The notes under the pieces are model-generated. The model saw nothing but the letters and a program-made list of their open reading frames with translations. It had not been told where the DNA came from and searched no databases. This document shows, in pieces, positions 1-8,934 of a DNA stretch of 64,000 bases. The translations under genes were made by a program, and so were the position numbers. The stretch comes from Magnetospirillum fulvum. Lineage in GTDB: Bacteria; Pseudomonadota; Alphaproteobacteria; Rhodospirillales; Magnetospirillaceae. Each line of letters starts with the position of its first letter. Position 1 is the first letter of the stretch. The DNA lies in the NCBI RefSeq assembly GCF_900108475.1, contig NZ_FNWO01000005.1, forward strand, positions 124,001-188,000, given 5' to 3'.

Positions 1-1
1 C

Positions 2-1504
2 TCACAGCGGGAAGTGGCATTGCGATTGGCAAAACTGCGGATGGGTGGGGTGGCGTTGCCCGCCGAATTGGCGCAGCAAGCGGACAATGCGGTCGGCATT
101 TTGGAAAAGGAACGAAATAGGAGATTCGAATTCGGTTGGAGAAAGCGCGAGACAGCGGACCAGTTGATCGATTTGCCTCCAGACAAAATTGCCGATCACC
201 TCGTCAACGAACCCGACAGTGATAATCGGCGGGATCGCTTGCTAGACCTCTGTCGAAATCACTGTGACTTGGCAATGAAGGTTGTTTCCGAGCTTACCGA
301 TCGGATTCACGGTCCCGATCCGTTGTGGTCTGGACTTACAGGTTTTGGTGACGTCGAGGATGAATCCAAGCGGCTTCTGATCCTTCGCACTCTGCACGAC
401 CTATTTAGGCCACGTCCGGACAACTTCATCGACGTCCTTTGTTGGACCTTGGCCAGCGTGATCGTGAAGCTCTTCCCATCGCTTCCCGTCGAGGGCGAGG
501 ATCGAGCAATGGCCTTGGATTTCTGGCAGATGGTTTGGCAACGCGCGCTACCCTTCGATGCGGGAAAAAAGCAGAACTTTGACACGGCGATCAGCACTGC
601 TAGCGGTGAACTCGCCACGGCCGCGATCGACCTTGCCCTGCGACACGACGGACCGATACCCGTTGATGTGATGCACCTCCTTGACCAGATCGTCGCGGGG
701 GAAACGGATTCGCATCGCTTCGGTCGGATCATCCTGGCCTCGCGTCTGCTCTGGCTCCACCACCGGGATCAAGATTGGGCGAACCGGCACCTGATTGCCC
801 GCATGAAGTGGCCGCATCCCGAGGCCGTGCCGATGTGGCAAGGCTTCTGCTGGTACTGGCGTCTCAGCATTCCTTTGATGAGCGATCTGCGCGACGCGTT
901 GCTGTCCGTCGCGGGTCATATCGAAGATGTCCATGCTCGTGAAGTCTGGAACCATCTGTTCGTCGAAACGCTGATCGAGCTGCCGAAGACCTTCACGTCT
1001 GACGAGATCGGCCCAGTGATGCGACAAGCGAACGGGGACGATCTCGCTCAGATGGCGGAGCACCTCGCTCTATGGCTGGGACAGACGGAGGACGAGGCTC
1101 CCATTCGGTGGGGGAACACCATCCGGCCAATCATTTGCCAGCACTGGCCTTCAGTCAAAACGCAACGGACCTCCGCAAACATCGAAAGTTTGGTCAAACT
1201 GGCAATTTCAGCGGGATCGGCCTTCCCCGACGCCATCGCACTGATGCTTAAACGCAAACTGCTGGGGCCTGTCGATGAGCGGACGAGACTGTTTTATCGC
1301 CTCAGCACCCCCAAAGAAAATGCGCCCGATCCCTGCTCCAAATACCCGGACACAGCCTTGTCGTTGCTCGACGCGATCGTCGGCGAGACTCTGCCGCCGT
1401 ATGAATCTGGTTGGATATCCCAAAGCCTCGACCGTATCGTCGCCGCCGATCCCACGCTTGCCGAAGACACACGGATGAAGCGCCTGCGCCGCCGTCTGTC
1501 CTGA
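2..1504 (+). CDS. C-terminal part of a large DUF4020-like protein (5' end outside window)
   Basis: The reading frame is open to the first base of the window, so the true start lies upstream and only about 500 residues are visible. The visible part is mostly helical and rich in Trp and Leu. A segment near the middle (WLHHRDQDWA, then MWQGFCWYWRL and PLMSDLRDALL) resembles DUF4020, which is usually found at the C-terminus of SIR2-domain proteins in phage-defence loci. The SIR2 or STAND part, if present, would be upstream and cannot be seen. A nuclease-like gene follows after 19 bp, probably in the same operon. The DUF4020 assignment is from memory of the family pattern, so confidence is moderate; the existence of the coding frame is not in doubt. 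Confidence 0.6.
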   Translation, partial: SQREVALRLAKLRMGGVALPAELAQQADNAVGILEKERNRRFEFGWRKRETADQLIDLPPDKIADHLVNEPDSDNRRDRLLDLCRNHCDLAMKVVSELTDRIHGPDPLWSGLTGFGDVEDESKRLLILRTLHDLFRPRPDNFIDVLCWTLASVIVKLFPSLPVEGEDRAMALDFWQMVWQRALPFDAGKKQNFDTAISTASGELATAAIDLALRHDGPIPVDVMHLLDQIVAGETDSHRFGRIILASRLLWLHHRDQDWANRHLIARMKWPHPEAVPMWQGFCWYWRLSIPLMSDLRDALLSVAGHIEDVHAREVWNHLFVETLIELPKTFTSDEIGPVMRQANGDDLAQMAEHLALWLGQTEDEAPIRWGNTIRPIICQHWPSVKTQRTSANIESLVKLAISAGSAFPDAIALMLKRKLLGPVDERTRLFYRLSTPKENAPDPCSKYPDTALSLLDAIVGETLPPYESGWISQSLDRIVAADPTLAEDTRMKRLRRRLS

Positions 1505-1523
1505 TGCGGCCCCGGAGAAAACG

Positions 1524-2639
1524 ATGAGCCAGATATTTGTTCTCAGCTCCGAAAATCGTCTGACCCGCTTGGATCAGGCCGACTACGACAGCGAGGACCT
1601 GTTGCAGCGGTTGCTCGCCGACCATCCCGACCTGATCGCGGCGGCATTCGGAATCGACTCTCTGTTGCTGGTCCGCCGCGAGGCCGGGGTGCCCGATGGC
1701 CAGGGTGGGGTCGATCGCTGGTCGCTCGACCATTTATTCCTCGACACCGCCGGGGTGCCGATTCTGGTCGAGGTAAAGCGCGCCAGCGACACCCGGGCAC
1801 GGCGCGAGGTGGTGGCGCAGATGCTCGACTATGCCGCCAATGGCGTCGCCTATTGGCCGATCAGCAAGATCGTCGAGGCGTTCAAAGCGACCTGTGCCGA
1901 GGCCGGGGAGCCATACGAGGAACGACTTGCCGCATTTCTGCCCGAGGGTGCCGACGAAGAGGGGTTCTGGCGTCAGGTCGAATCCAACCTTACTGCCGGA
2001 CGGATTCGCATGGTGTTTCTCGCCGACCGCATCCCCAAGGAATTGCGGCGAATCGTCGAGTTTCTGAATGAGCAGATGCGACCGGCCGAAGTACTGGCAA
2101 TCGAGATCGAGCAGTACCTGTCGCGGGATGGTCTGCGCACCCTGGTGCCGCGCGTGCTGGGCGCCACCGAACGCGCCCAGGCAGTGAAGGCGGTGAACGA
2201 CCGCCCCGAGGAAACAGAAGAGGAATGGCTGGCGGCGTTGCAGGAACGCCATGGCCCTGAAGCCCGGACAGGGGCGGATCAGGTACTGGCTTGGTTTCGC
2301 ACGGCGGGCTTCCTGATTGATATCACCCCCAGCCGAGACGCCATCACGTTCTCGCAACAACGCCCCTCGGGGAAACGATCCTGGCCGTTCTTCATCCGCC
2401 GTAGTTCGGGCAAGTTCGAGACCTCCCTTCAATACCTGCAATCCGATCCCGCCTTCGCCGCCCCGGAACGCCGCCAAGAGATCCTCGACGAGATCCGCGC
2501 CTTGGTTCCCGGAAAGATCACCACGACCAAGCCGACCGGCTGGCCAGCGATTCCCTTGGCCGATCTCGGCCGACTCGAAGTCTGGGATGGGATGCGTGCC
2601 GTGGTGCTGCGGATCAAAGAGACGATCGAACGGGAGTGA
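1524..2639 (+). CDS. PD-(D/E)XK nuclease-like protein
   Basis: A 371-residue protein with an ATG start preceded by GGAG at 1513-1516. The N-terminal third looks like a PD-(D/E)XK fold: D69 in LDHLFLD, the E83-V-K85 pair in PILVEVK, and a downstream helix with Q99 (QMLDYAANG). This order of Asp, Glu-x-Lys and Gln is typical of restriction-endonuclease-like domains that process or sense nucleic acid. The C-terminal half has no domain I can name. It sits 19 bp after the DUF4020-like gene and 87 bp before the toxin-antitoxin pair, which suggests a defence setting. Catalytic activity is inferred from motif order only. Confidence 0.6.
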   Translation: MSQIFVLSSENRLTRLDQADYDSEDLLQRLLADHPDLIAAAFGIDSLLLVRREAGVPDGQGGVDRWSLDHLFLDTAGVPILVEVKRASDTRARREVVAQMLDYAANGVAYWPISKIVEAFKATCAEAGEPYEERLAAFLPEGADEEGFWRQVESNLTAGRIRMVFLADRIPKELRRIVEFLNEQMRPAEVLAIEIEQYLSRDGLRTLVPRVLGATERAQAVKAVNDRPEETEEEWLAALQERHGPEARTGADQVLAWFRTAGFLIDITPSRDAITFSQQRPSGKRSWPFFIRRSSGKFETSLQYLQSDPAFAAPERRQEILDEIRALVPGKITTTKPTGWPAIPLADLGRLEVWDGMRAVVLRIKETIERE

Positions 2640-2666
2640 ACACCAGCCGCACTGTTTGGATCGGAC

Positions 2667-2704
2667 TTGAAGCGTGGGCATGAAATGCCTACGTTACATG
2701 TAAC
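2667..2704 (+). promoter_or_regulatory. Toxin-antitoxin promoter with overlapping palindromic operator
   Basis: A TTGAAG hexamer (2667-2672), a 17-bp spacer and TACGTT (2690-2695) form a plausible sigma-70 promoter. A perfect 12-bp palindrome, GTTACATGTAAC (2693-2704), overlaps the -10 element and lies 22 bp before the antitoxin start. Type II toxin-antitoxin operons are commonly autorepressed by the antitoxin or complex binding such a site, so this is the best operator candidate. The promoter assignment is by eye. Confidence 0.5.
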
Positions 2705-2726
2705 AGCCCTGTGCAGGAGAACCACC

Positions 2727-2939
2727 ATGGCCACACCGATCGCCCGTCGGGTCGGAAGGCACCGCGAGGGGCTTCGCGCTGCCGGATTGCGCCCTGTCCA
2801 GATCTGGGTGCCCGATGCTCGACGCCCCGGCTTTACTGAGGAATGCCGTCGGCAGTCGCATGTCCTGGCGGGTGATCCGCACGAGCGCGAGACGTTGGAT
2901 TGGATCGAGGCAACCTCCGACACCGAGGGCTGGCGGTGA
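2727..2939 (+). CDS. MazE-type antitoxin (DUF3018-like)
   Basis: A 70-residue protein. The start at 2727 is chosen because AGGAGA (2715-2720) sits 6 bp upstream and the family usually begins MATP with a conserved VGRHREGLRAAGLRPVQIW stretch, which is exactly what is seen here. An upstream in-frame start at 2667 would place the promoter inside the gene. The family acts as the antitoxin of MazF-like toxins: it neutralises the toxin and with it represses the operon. The toxin start overlaps the stop codon by 4 bases (GTGA), so the two are translationally coupled. Confidence 0.85.
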   Translation: MATPIARRVGRHREGLRAAGLRPVQIWVPDARRPGFTEECRRQSHVLAGDPHERETLDWIEATSDTEGWR

Positions 2940-3259
2940 GGCGTGGCGACTTGGTTCTCATCGCTCTTCAGGGCGATTACGGCAAGCCGCGCCCGGCTCT
3001 GGTGATCCAGTCGGACTTGTTCGACGAGCATCCCTCCGTCACCGTACTGCCGATCACCAGCGACCTTCGGCCGACCCCGCTGTTTCGGATCGGTCTCGAT
3101 CCGACTCCAGAGAATGGCCTTCGCCTGCCGTCTCAGGTGATGGTCGACAAAACGATGACGGTGGCCCGCGACAAGGTCGGCGGGGTGATCGGCCATCTCG
3201 ACGACGCGACGATGGTCGCGGTCAACCGGGCGTTGGTTCTGTTCCTCGGCTTTGCTTGA
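2936..3259 (+). CDS. MazF/PemK-family mRNA interferase toxin
   Basis: A 107-residue protein starting with GTG at 2936, inside the antitoxin stop (GTGA overlap). The N-terminal RRGDLVLIAL, the GKPRPALVIQ strand, VTVLPITSD and the QVMVDKTMTV strand are the hallmarks of the MazF/PemK fold, a small beta-barrel endoribonuclease that cleaves mRNA at short motifs and stops translation. Length is normal for the family and no key segment is missing, so the toxin looks intact. The longer start at 2900 would overlap the antitoxin by 40 bp and is less likely. Confidence 0.9.
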   Translation: MRRGDLVLIALQGDYGKPRPALVIQSDLFDEHPSVTVLPITSDLRPTPLFRIGLDPTPENGLRLPSQVMVDKTMTVARDKVGGVIGHLDDATMVAVNRALVLFLGFA

Positions 3260-3443
3260 CGGGAAGCCGCTTTGGCTCGGGCCGCTATGTCGGGGCCTCG
3301 GCCTTGATCCGACTCCAGAGACGGGATGGGCGTTGTCATCCGGGCACCGATACGCCCTGGTGCTGTCATGGTTTGGCGCTTGCGCGGCAGATCGGGTCCG
3401 GGCATAGTCCGCGGCCCCACGATACCGACGAAAGGTATAGAGC

Positions 3444-3641
3444 ATGAGCGGTTGGCGCACCCACGAGGGCCAACATTCGGACCGGCAGCCGATCAAGCGG
3501 TCAAAGGACGAAAAGTTGCGCCTGTTGCAGCGTTTAAAAGAAGAGCAGGCCGCGTTCAAGCCCTGGGCCGCCGCCTCGGTCAAGGCCGCGCTGGCCAAGC
3601 GTATCGCCGATCTCGAATTCGAACTGGCCGCCGCGCGCTGA
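3444..3641 (+). CDS. Small charged helical protein of unknown function
   Basis: A 65-residue protein with an ATG start and AAAGG (3431-3435) 8 bp upstream. Most of it (from about residue 18) is predicted by eye to be one amphipathic helix rich in Lys, Glu, Leu and Ala, ending AKRIADLEFELAAAR. I recognise no family. It stands 184 bp after the toxin gene and is followed tail-to-tail by a lipoprotein gene. A regulatory or structural role is possible but nothing in the sequence decides it. Confidence 0.5.
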   Translation: MSGWRTHEGQHSDRQPIKRSKDEKLRLLQRLKEEQAAFKPWAAASVKAALAKRIADLEFELAAAR

Positions 3642-3651
3642 AAGACTGCCG

Positions 3652-4113
3652 CTAGTCCGGATGGCATTCCCGGTCGTTGAGGCGGGTTTGGATCAGTTCG
3701 GAATAATCGGGCAGCATCACCCCCGTATGCTGGTAGATCGTCGCGGCAGTTCCGCCCTCGCTGCGGACAAGGTCGGTGACGAGGAACACTTCGGCATGAA
3801 ACACCGCCTCTAGCGTTCCAGTCAGAACGGCGCGGCTGTTATCCGCCGCGATCACGCAGCGGTAATGATAATTGGGGCCGTTGGCGCACCAAGACATGAC
3901 CCGAGCCAGCCGGGGGCAAGCGGCGGCGGGCGACAGGCCGAGGTGGATCGTCTTGATCGCCTCGGCGTTGGCCCGGAGCGCATCGGGACTGTGATCGGGA
4001 CTAACCACCGAGCAGCCCGACAGAACCAGCGCAAGGGCGACCAGAGCAAACGGAGCCCGCCCCGGCGCGGCCCGCTCCAACAAAACGACAGACACAGCGT
4101 TTCCCCATCCCAA
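3652..4113 (-). CDS. Putative lipoprotein
   Basis: A 153-residue protein whose N-terminus carries a hydrophobic segment ending in the lipobox LSGC (Cys34), so it is probably exported and lipidated. The mature part has four further cysteines, among them a CANGPNYHYRC stretch that could form a disulfide. No family is recognised. Its start lies 17 bp after the stop of the hydrolase gene on the same strand, so the two may be co-transcribed. The n-region before the hydrophobic segment is long, so the true start may be internal. Confidence 0.65.
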   Translation of the reverse strand: MGWGNAVSVVLLERAAPGRAPFALVALALVLSGCSVVSPDHSPDALRANAEAIKTIHLGLSPAAACPRLARVMSWCANGPNYHYRCVIAADNSRAVLTGTLEAVFHAEVFLVTDLVRSEGGTAATIYQHTGVMLPDYSELIQTRLNDRECHPD

Positions 4114-4130
4114 CAGGCGACAGATTCGGG

Positions 4131-4925
4131 TCAGACCCGAACGCAGTTCAGCAGATCATCGACGGTGCGGCACAGCCGCTCCAGATCCTCGGGCCGCGAC
4201 AGGCGATGGTCGCCATCCTTGACCAGACAGATCTCGACCGTGTCCGACGCCAGCATCTCGGCGAAATGCAGCGAGGTCCGCCACGGCACATCGCTGTCGC
4301 GTTGACCGTGGATCAGCCGCACCGGGCAATACAGATTGACGAAGTCGCGCAGCAGCAGGTGGTTGCGTCCGTCATCAATCAAGGCGCGGCGGAAGCGCCA
4401 GTGCGGCTCGTCCCCGCCGCTGTCGTCGGCCAGGGTGATCTCGCCGGTTTCAAGCAAGGTCCGCCGCTGATCGACATCGAGATCGGCCCAGATCAGATCC
4501 TCGGTGAAATCGAGCGCGGCGGCGATGGCGACCAGCCCGACCACCCGCGACCGCAAGTCCAGCGCCGCCAAGGTCGCGATCCAGCCGCCAAAGCTGGAGC
4601 CGACCAGGATTTGCGGCCCCGATGTCAGCGCCTCGATCACCGCGACCGCGTCGGCGGCCCAACGGCCAATCGTGCCGTCGAAGACGTCGCCCGAGGATTC
4701 GCCATGGCCGAAGGCATCGAAGCGCAGGAACGCCTGCCCCCGGGCACGGCACAGTTCTTCGAGCGCCAGCGCCTTGCCGCCGCTCATGTCCGAGCGATAG
4801 CCATGCAGAAAGACCACCCCCGGGTTTTTTCCCTCTAGCCTGCTGTAGGAGATTGTCGCGCCGTCGGGGCGTGATAATATCCCGCGCCCGGTGAGACCAA
4901 CCTCGCCGTCCCTGATCGCCGTCAT
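4131..4925 (-). CDS. Alpha/beta hydrolase
   Basis: A 264-residue protein. The frame is open far upstream, but the ATG at 4925 is chosen because everything before it lacks hydrolase character and would run through the divergent glycosyltransferase gene. It shows the canonical fold: the HGYRSDMSGGKA oxyanion loop, the nucleophile elbow GSSFGG, the acid in HGQRDSDVPW, and the catalytic His in DGDHRLS. The pattern suggests a small serine esterase or thioesterase acting in the cytoplasm; the substrate cannot be deduced. Its start is 21 bp from the divergent glycosyltransferase start. Confidence 0.85.
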   Translation of the reverse strand: MTAIRDGEVGLTGRGILSRPDGATISYSRLEGKNPGVVFLHGYRSDMSGGKALALEELCRARGQAFLRFDAFGHGESSGDVFDGTIGRWAADAVAVIEALTSGPQILVGSSFGGWIATLAALDLRSRVVGLVAIAAALDFTEDLIWADLDVDQRRTLLETGEITLADDSGGDEPHWRFRRALIDDGRNHLLLRDFVNLYCPVRLIHGQRDSDVPWRTSLHFAEMLASDTVEICLVKDGDHRLSRPEDLERLCRTVDDLLNCVRV

Positions 4926-4946
4926 GGCTTTTGCTCTCGTTTCCGG

Positions 4947-6149
4947 ATGTCCATGGACCACGCAGTCCCCTTTGTCGCGCCCCCGTCGGGCTCCCGTCCG
5001 CCCGTGGTGTTGCAGGTGCTGCCCGCTTTGGTCACTGGCGGCGTCGAACGCGGCACCATTGATGTCGCTGCCGCTTTGGCCGAAGCCGGGTGGACCCCCA
5101 TCGTCGCCTCGGAAGGGGGGCCGATGGCGCGCGAACTGTCCCGCGTCGGGGCAGAGCATATCACCCTGCCGCTCGCCAGCAAGAACCCGTTGACGATCAG
5201 GCGCAATGTCGATCGCCTGTCCGATCTGATCGAACAGCGCGGAGTCGATCTCGTCCACGCCCGCTCGCGCGCTCCGGCCTGGAGCGCCTGGATGGCGGCG
5301 GCCCGTACCAACCGTCATTTCGTCACCACGTTCCACGGCACCTACAATCTGGGCTGGTTCGGGCTGAAGAACCGTTACAATTCGGTGATGACGCGCGGCG
5401 AGCGGGTGATCGCGATTTCCGAATTCATCGCCGAGCATGTCTGGCGCGTCTATGGGGTCGATCCCGACCGCATCCGGGTGGTGCCGCGCGGCATCGACCT
5501 CAGCCGGTTCGACCCGGCCCGGGTCAGCCCCGAGCGGATCATTCAATTGGCGCAGAAATGGCGGCTGCCCGATGGGTACAAAGTCATCATGCTGCCGGGC
5601 CGCCTCACCCGCTGGAAGGGTCAGGCGGTGCTGATCGAGGCGATGGCCCTGCTCGACCGTCGCGACTTGCGCTGCCTGCTGGTCGGCTCGGACCAGGGAC
5701 GCACCGATTACAGCGAGTATCTGGTCGATCTGGTCCGCCGCCGCCGTCTGGGCGACATCGTCCATCTCGCCGGGGAATGCAACGACATGCCAGCGGCCTA
5801 CATGCTGACCGACGTCGTGGTGTCGGCCTCGACCGATCCCGAGGCGTTCGGCCGGGTCGCCGTCGAGGGCCAGGCGATGGGCCGCGCCGTGATCGCCACC
5901 GAGCACGGTGCCAGCGCCGAAACTGTGCTACCGGGCCAGACCGGATGGTTGACGCCCCCCGGCGATGCCGAGGCGCTGGCCAAAGCGCTCGACCGCGTCC
6001 TGGCGCTGGGATCCGAGGAGCGCGAGGTGATGGCCCGTCAGGCGATGGACCATGTCCGCGCCAATTTCACCAAGGAAACGATGTGTTCCCGCACCTTGGC
6101 CGTCTATGACGAGGTGTTGAGCCAGCCCGTACCCCCGCCCCTGCCGTGA
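4947..6149 (+). CDS. Glycosyltransferase family 4 (GT-B fold)
   Basis: A 400-residue GT-B enzyme. The N-terminal acceptor domain begins VLQVLPALVTGGVERGT, typical of GT4 enzymes. The C-terminal nucleotide-sugar domain has the GRLTRWKGQ loop and an EX7E motif in EAFGRVAVE. Such enzymes transfer a sugar from a nucleotide donor to a lipid or glycan at the inner face of the cytoplasmic membrane. It overlaps the next gene by 4 bases (GTGA) with a GT9 enzyme, so the two probably act on the same cell-surface glycan. The ATG at 4947 is chosen over the one at 4953; both are close to the divergent promoter region. Confidence 0.88.
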   Translation: MSMDHAVPFVAPPSGSRPPVVLQVLPALVTGGVERGTIDVAAALAEAGWTPIVASEGGPMARELSRVGAEHITLPLASKNPLTIRRNVDRLSDLIEQRGVDLVHARSRAPAWSAWMAAARTNRHFVTTFHGTYNLGWFGLKNRYNSVMTRGERVIAISEFIAEHVWRVYGVDPDRIRVVPRGIDLSRFDPARVSPERIIQLAQKWRLPDGYKVIMLPGRLTRWKGQAVLIEAMALLDRRDLRCLLVGSDQGRTDYSEYLVDLVRRRRLGDIVHLAGECNDMPAAYMLTDVVVSASTDPEAFGRVAVEGQAMGRAVIATEHGASAETVLPGQTGWLTPPGDAEALAKALDRVLALGSEEREVMARQAMDHVRANFTKETMCSRTLAVYDEVLSQPVPPPLP

Positions 6150-7075
6150 CGCCCCGGCGCATCCTGGTCATCAAGCTGGGAGCGCTGGGCGACTTCGTCC
6201 AGGCGTTGGGGCCGTTCGCGGCGATCCGCGCCCGCTTTCCCGACGCCTCGATCACCCTGCTGACCACCCGCCCCTTCGTCGGGCTGGCCCGGGCCTGTCC
6301 GTGGTTCGACGAGGTGTGGATCGACGACAAACCCCGGTTCTGGCAGGTCCGCCGCCTGCTCTCGCTTCGGCGACGGCTGCGCGGCGGCGGCTTCGACCGG
6401 GTCTACGATCTCCAGACCTCCGACCGGTCGTCCAGCTATTTCCGCCTGCTCGGCGGCGGGGTCGAATGGTCGGGAATCGCCCGCTGCTGCTCGCACCCCC
6501 ACGCCAACCCCCACCGCGACCGGATGCACACGATCGAGCGCCAGCGCGAGCAACTGGCGATGGCCGACATTCCCGAGGTTCCGCCGCCCGATTTGTCGTG
6601 GGTTGCAGGCGGAACCGCAGCCGAGTTCGGCCTGTCGGCGCCGTTCGTGCTGATCTGCCCCGGCGGAGCCCCCCACCGGCCGGGCAAGCGCTGGCCCGCC
6701 GAACGGTTCGGCGCGGTCGCGGCACGGCTGGCCAAACGCGGGCTTATTCCGGTTTTGCTCGGCACCGAGGCCGAGGCCGAGGCAATCGCCGCGATCCGCG
6801 CCGCTTGCCCCGAGGCGATCGACCTCGCCGGGCGCACCGGGTTCCTTGATATCCTTAGCCTCGGCCGCGACGCCGTCGCCGCGATCGGCAACGATACCGG
6901 GCCGATGCACCTGATCGCCGCCACCGGGTGCCCCTCGGTGGTGCTGTTCTCGGCGGAGTCCAATCCCGATCTGTGCGCCCCGCGCGGTCGGGTAACGATT
7001 CTGCGTCGCCCGGTCCTCGCCGATCTCGGCGAGGCGGAAGCCTCGGCGGCGCTGATCCGGCTGCTGCCGAACTGA
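6146..7075 (+). CDS. Glycosyltransferase family 9 (heptosyltransferase-like)
   Basis: A 309-residue protein starting with GTG inside the stop of the GT4 gene. The N-terminal ILVIKLGALGDFVQALG, the CPGGAPHRPGKRWP donor loop and the NDTGPMHLIAA motif identify the GT9 family, whose known members add ADP-heptose to lipopolysaccharide core. Alphaproteobacteria often have GT9 enzymes without a classical heptose core, so the exact sugar is uncertain. No other lipopolysaccharide genes flank the pair. The gene ends against a convergent terminator. Confidence 0.87.
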   Translation: MTPRRILVIKLGALGDFVQALGPFAAIRARFPDASITLLTTRPFVGLARACPWFDEVWIDDKPRFWQVRRLLSLRRRLRGGGFDRVYDLQTSDRSSSYFRLLGGGVEWSGIARCCSHPHANPHRDRMHTIERQREQLAMADIPEVPPPDLSWVAGGTAAEFGLSAPFVLICPGGAPHRPGKRWPAERFGAVAARLAKRGLIPVLLGTEAEAEAIAAIRAACPEAIDLAGRTGFLDILSLGRDAVAAIGNDTGPMHLIAATGCPSVVLFSAESNPDLCAPRGRVTILRRPVLADLGEAEASAALIRLLPN

Positions 7076-7092
7076 CACGCCCCATTCCTCAC

Positions 7093-7125
7093 AAAAAACC
7101 CTCTCCCACGGTGGTGGAAGAGGGT
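7093..7125 (-). terminator. Rho-independent terminator for mtnP
   Basis: On the minus strand a hairpin (7098-7109 pairing with 7114-7125, one G-T pair) is followed by six T residues (A6 at 7093-7098 on the plus strand). It lies 33 bp after the mtnP stop. The same hairpin could slow transcription arriving from the GT9 gene, but it lacks a T run in that direction. Confidence 0.75.
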
Positions 7126-7157
7126 GATCTGCGACATTGAGCGTCGGAGCGGGCGTG

Positions 7158-8039
<882 letters not shown>

Positions 8040-8122
8040 GAAACCACCCTTTCCGAAACGAAGAACGATCGAGGCGGTGTTAGGACAAAACCGCCGCCGA
8101 TGCAACCCACCCCGCGCGGCAT

Positions 8123-8186
8123 TGATCCACAGCCGCGCGCACCACGCTCCACAGACTTATCCACAGCCACAGCCGGTCTGTGGAGC
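8123..8186. promoter_or_regulatory. DnaA-box cluster inside an inverted repeat
   Basis: The gap between mtnP and plsC contains a perfect consensus DnaA box, TTATCCACA (8157-8165), a one-mismatch box TGATCCACA (8123-8131), and a further CCACA motif (8167-8171). The perfect box lies in the 19-nt centre of an exact 11-bp inverted repeat, GCTCCACAGAC (8146-8156) and GTCTGTGGAGC (8176-8186), whose arms also contain CCACA. This arrangement suggests DnaA binding, for replication control or DnaA titration. dnaA, gidA or parAB genes are not visible nearby, so calling it an origin would be unsupported. Confidence 0.5.
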
Positions 8187-8202
8187 AAACATCACAAAAC
8201 CG

Positions 8203-8934
8203 TCACTTTTCGTTCAATGCGTGCCGGGCCTCGGCGACGAGACGGTCGCTGGCGGTCTCGATCCGGTTCTCCAGTTCGGCCATGAAGGTCTTGCGGTCGA
8301 GACCGGGCGGAATCACGGGAAGAACCTCGATCACGATCTTACCCGGCCGCTTCAAAAAGCCGCCGCGCGGCCAGAAAACCCCTGAATTCAAAGCGATCGG
8401 CACCACCGGAAGATTCTGCGAGCCGTACAGCATCGCCACCCCGGAATGATAGGGCAGCTTCGTCCCCGGCGCGGCGCGGGTGCCTTCGGGGAAGATGATG
8501 ATCTGGCGCCGCTTCGTCGCGGCGACCGAGGCCCCCTTCACCATCTCTTTCAACGCCCGCGTGCCAGCCGAGCGGTCGATCGCGATCACCCCGGACTTGA
8601 ACAGATACCAGCCGAAAAAAGGTATCCACAGCAATTCCTTCTTCAAAATGAAGGCAGGATCGGGAAAGACCCGGCGAAACGCGAAGGTTTCAAAGGTCGA
8701 TTGGTGCTTCGACGCGACGATGATCGCACCCTCGGGGATGGTTTCGGCCCCGCGCAACTCCCAGGTCAGCCCGATCAGCACCCGCAGACCCACCATGACA
8801 CCCGACAGCCAGAATCGCGCCGCGACCACCGTCCAATGCCGCGGCATCACCAGCAGCGGGATGTAGAGGGTCGAGAGCAGCACCGTCCAGCTACACAGAT
8901 AGACGAAAAACAGGGCGGACCGAACAACGCTCAC
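8203..8934 (-). CDS. plsC: 1-acyl-sn-glycerol-3-phosphate acyltransferase
   Basis: A 243-residue membrane-associated acyltransferase of phospholipid synthesis, converting lysophosphatidate to phosphatidate. It has two N-terminal hydrophobic segments, an HX4E motif (KHQSTFE; the family usually has HX4D, but Glu is common in alphaproteobacterial members), a substrate loop near AIDRSAGT, and FPEGTRA. It starts with GTG overlapping the preceding stop by 4 bases, making it the last gene of the ftsE-ftsX-ydcF-like-plsC run. Confidence 0.9.
   Translation of the reverse strand: MSVVRSALFFVYLCSWTVLLSTLYIPLLVMPRHWTVVAARFWLSGVMVGLRVLIGLTWELRGAETIPEGAIIVASKHQSTFETFAFRRVFPDPAFILKKELLWIPFFGWYLFKSGVIAIDRSAGTRALKEMVKGASVAATKRRQIIIFPEGTRAAPGTKLPYHSGVAMLYGSQNLPVVPIALNSGVFWPRGGFLKRPGKIVIEVLPVIPPGLDRKTFMAELENRIETASDRLVAEARHALNEK

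Noticed and set aside
3098-3321. A 16-base direct repeat, GATCCGACTCCAGAGA, at 3098 and 3306
   Set aside because: Too short and isolated to define an element; one copy is inside the toxin gene and the other just after it, so it may be chance or a small duplication.
4926-5906. Upstream extension of the alpha/beta hydrolase frame
   Set aside because: It is antisense to the glycosyltransferase gene and lacks hydrolase motifs; the hydrolase core begins at 4925.
8040-8202. The DnaA-box gap as the chromosomal origin
   Set aside because: Only one perfect and one near-perfect box are present, there is no clear AT-rich unwinding region, and typical origin genes are not visible.
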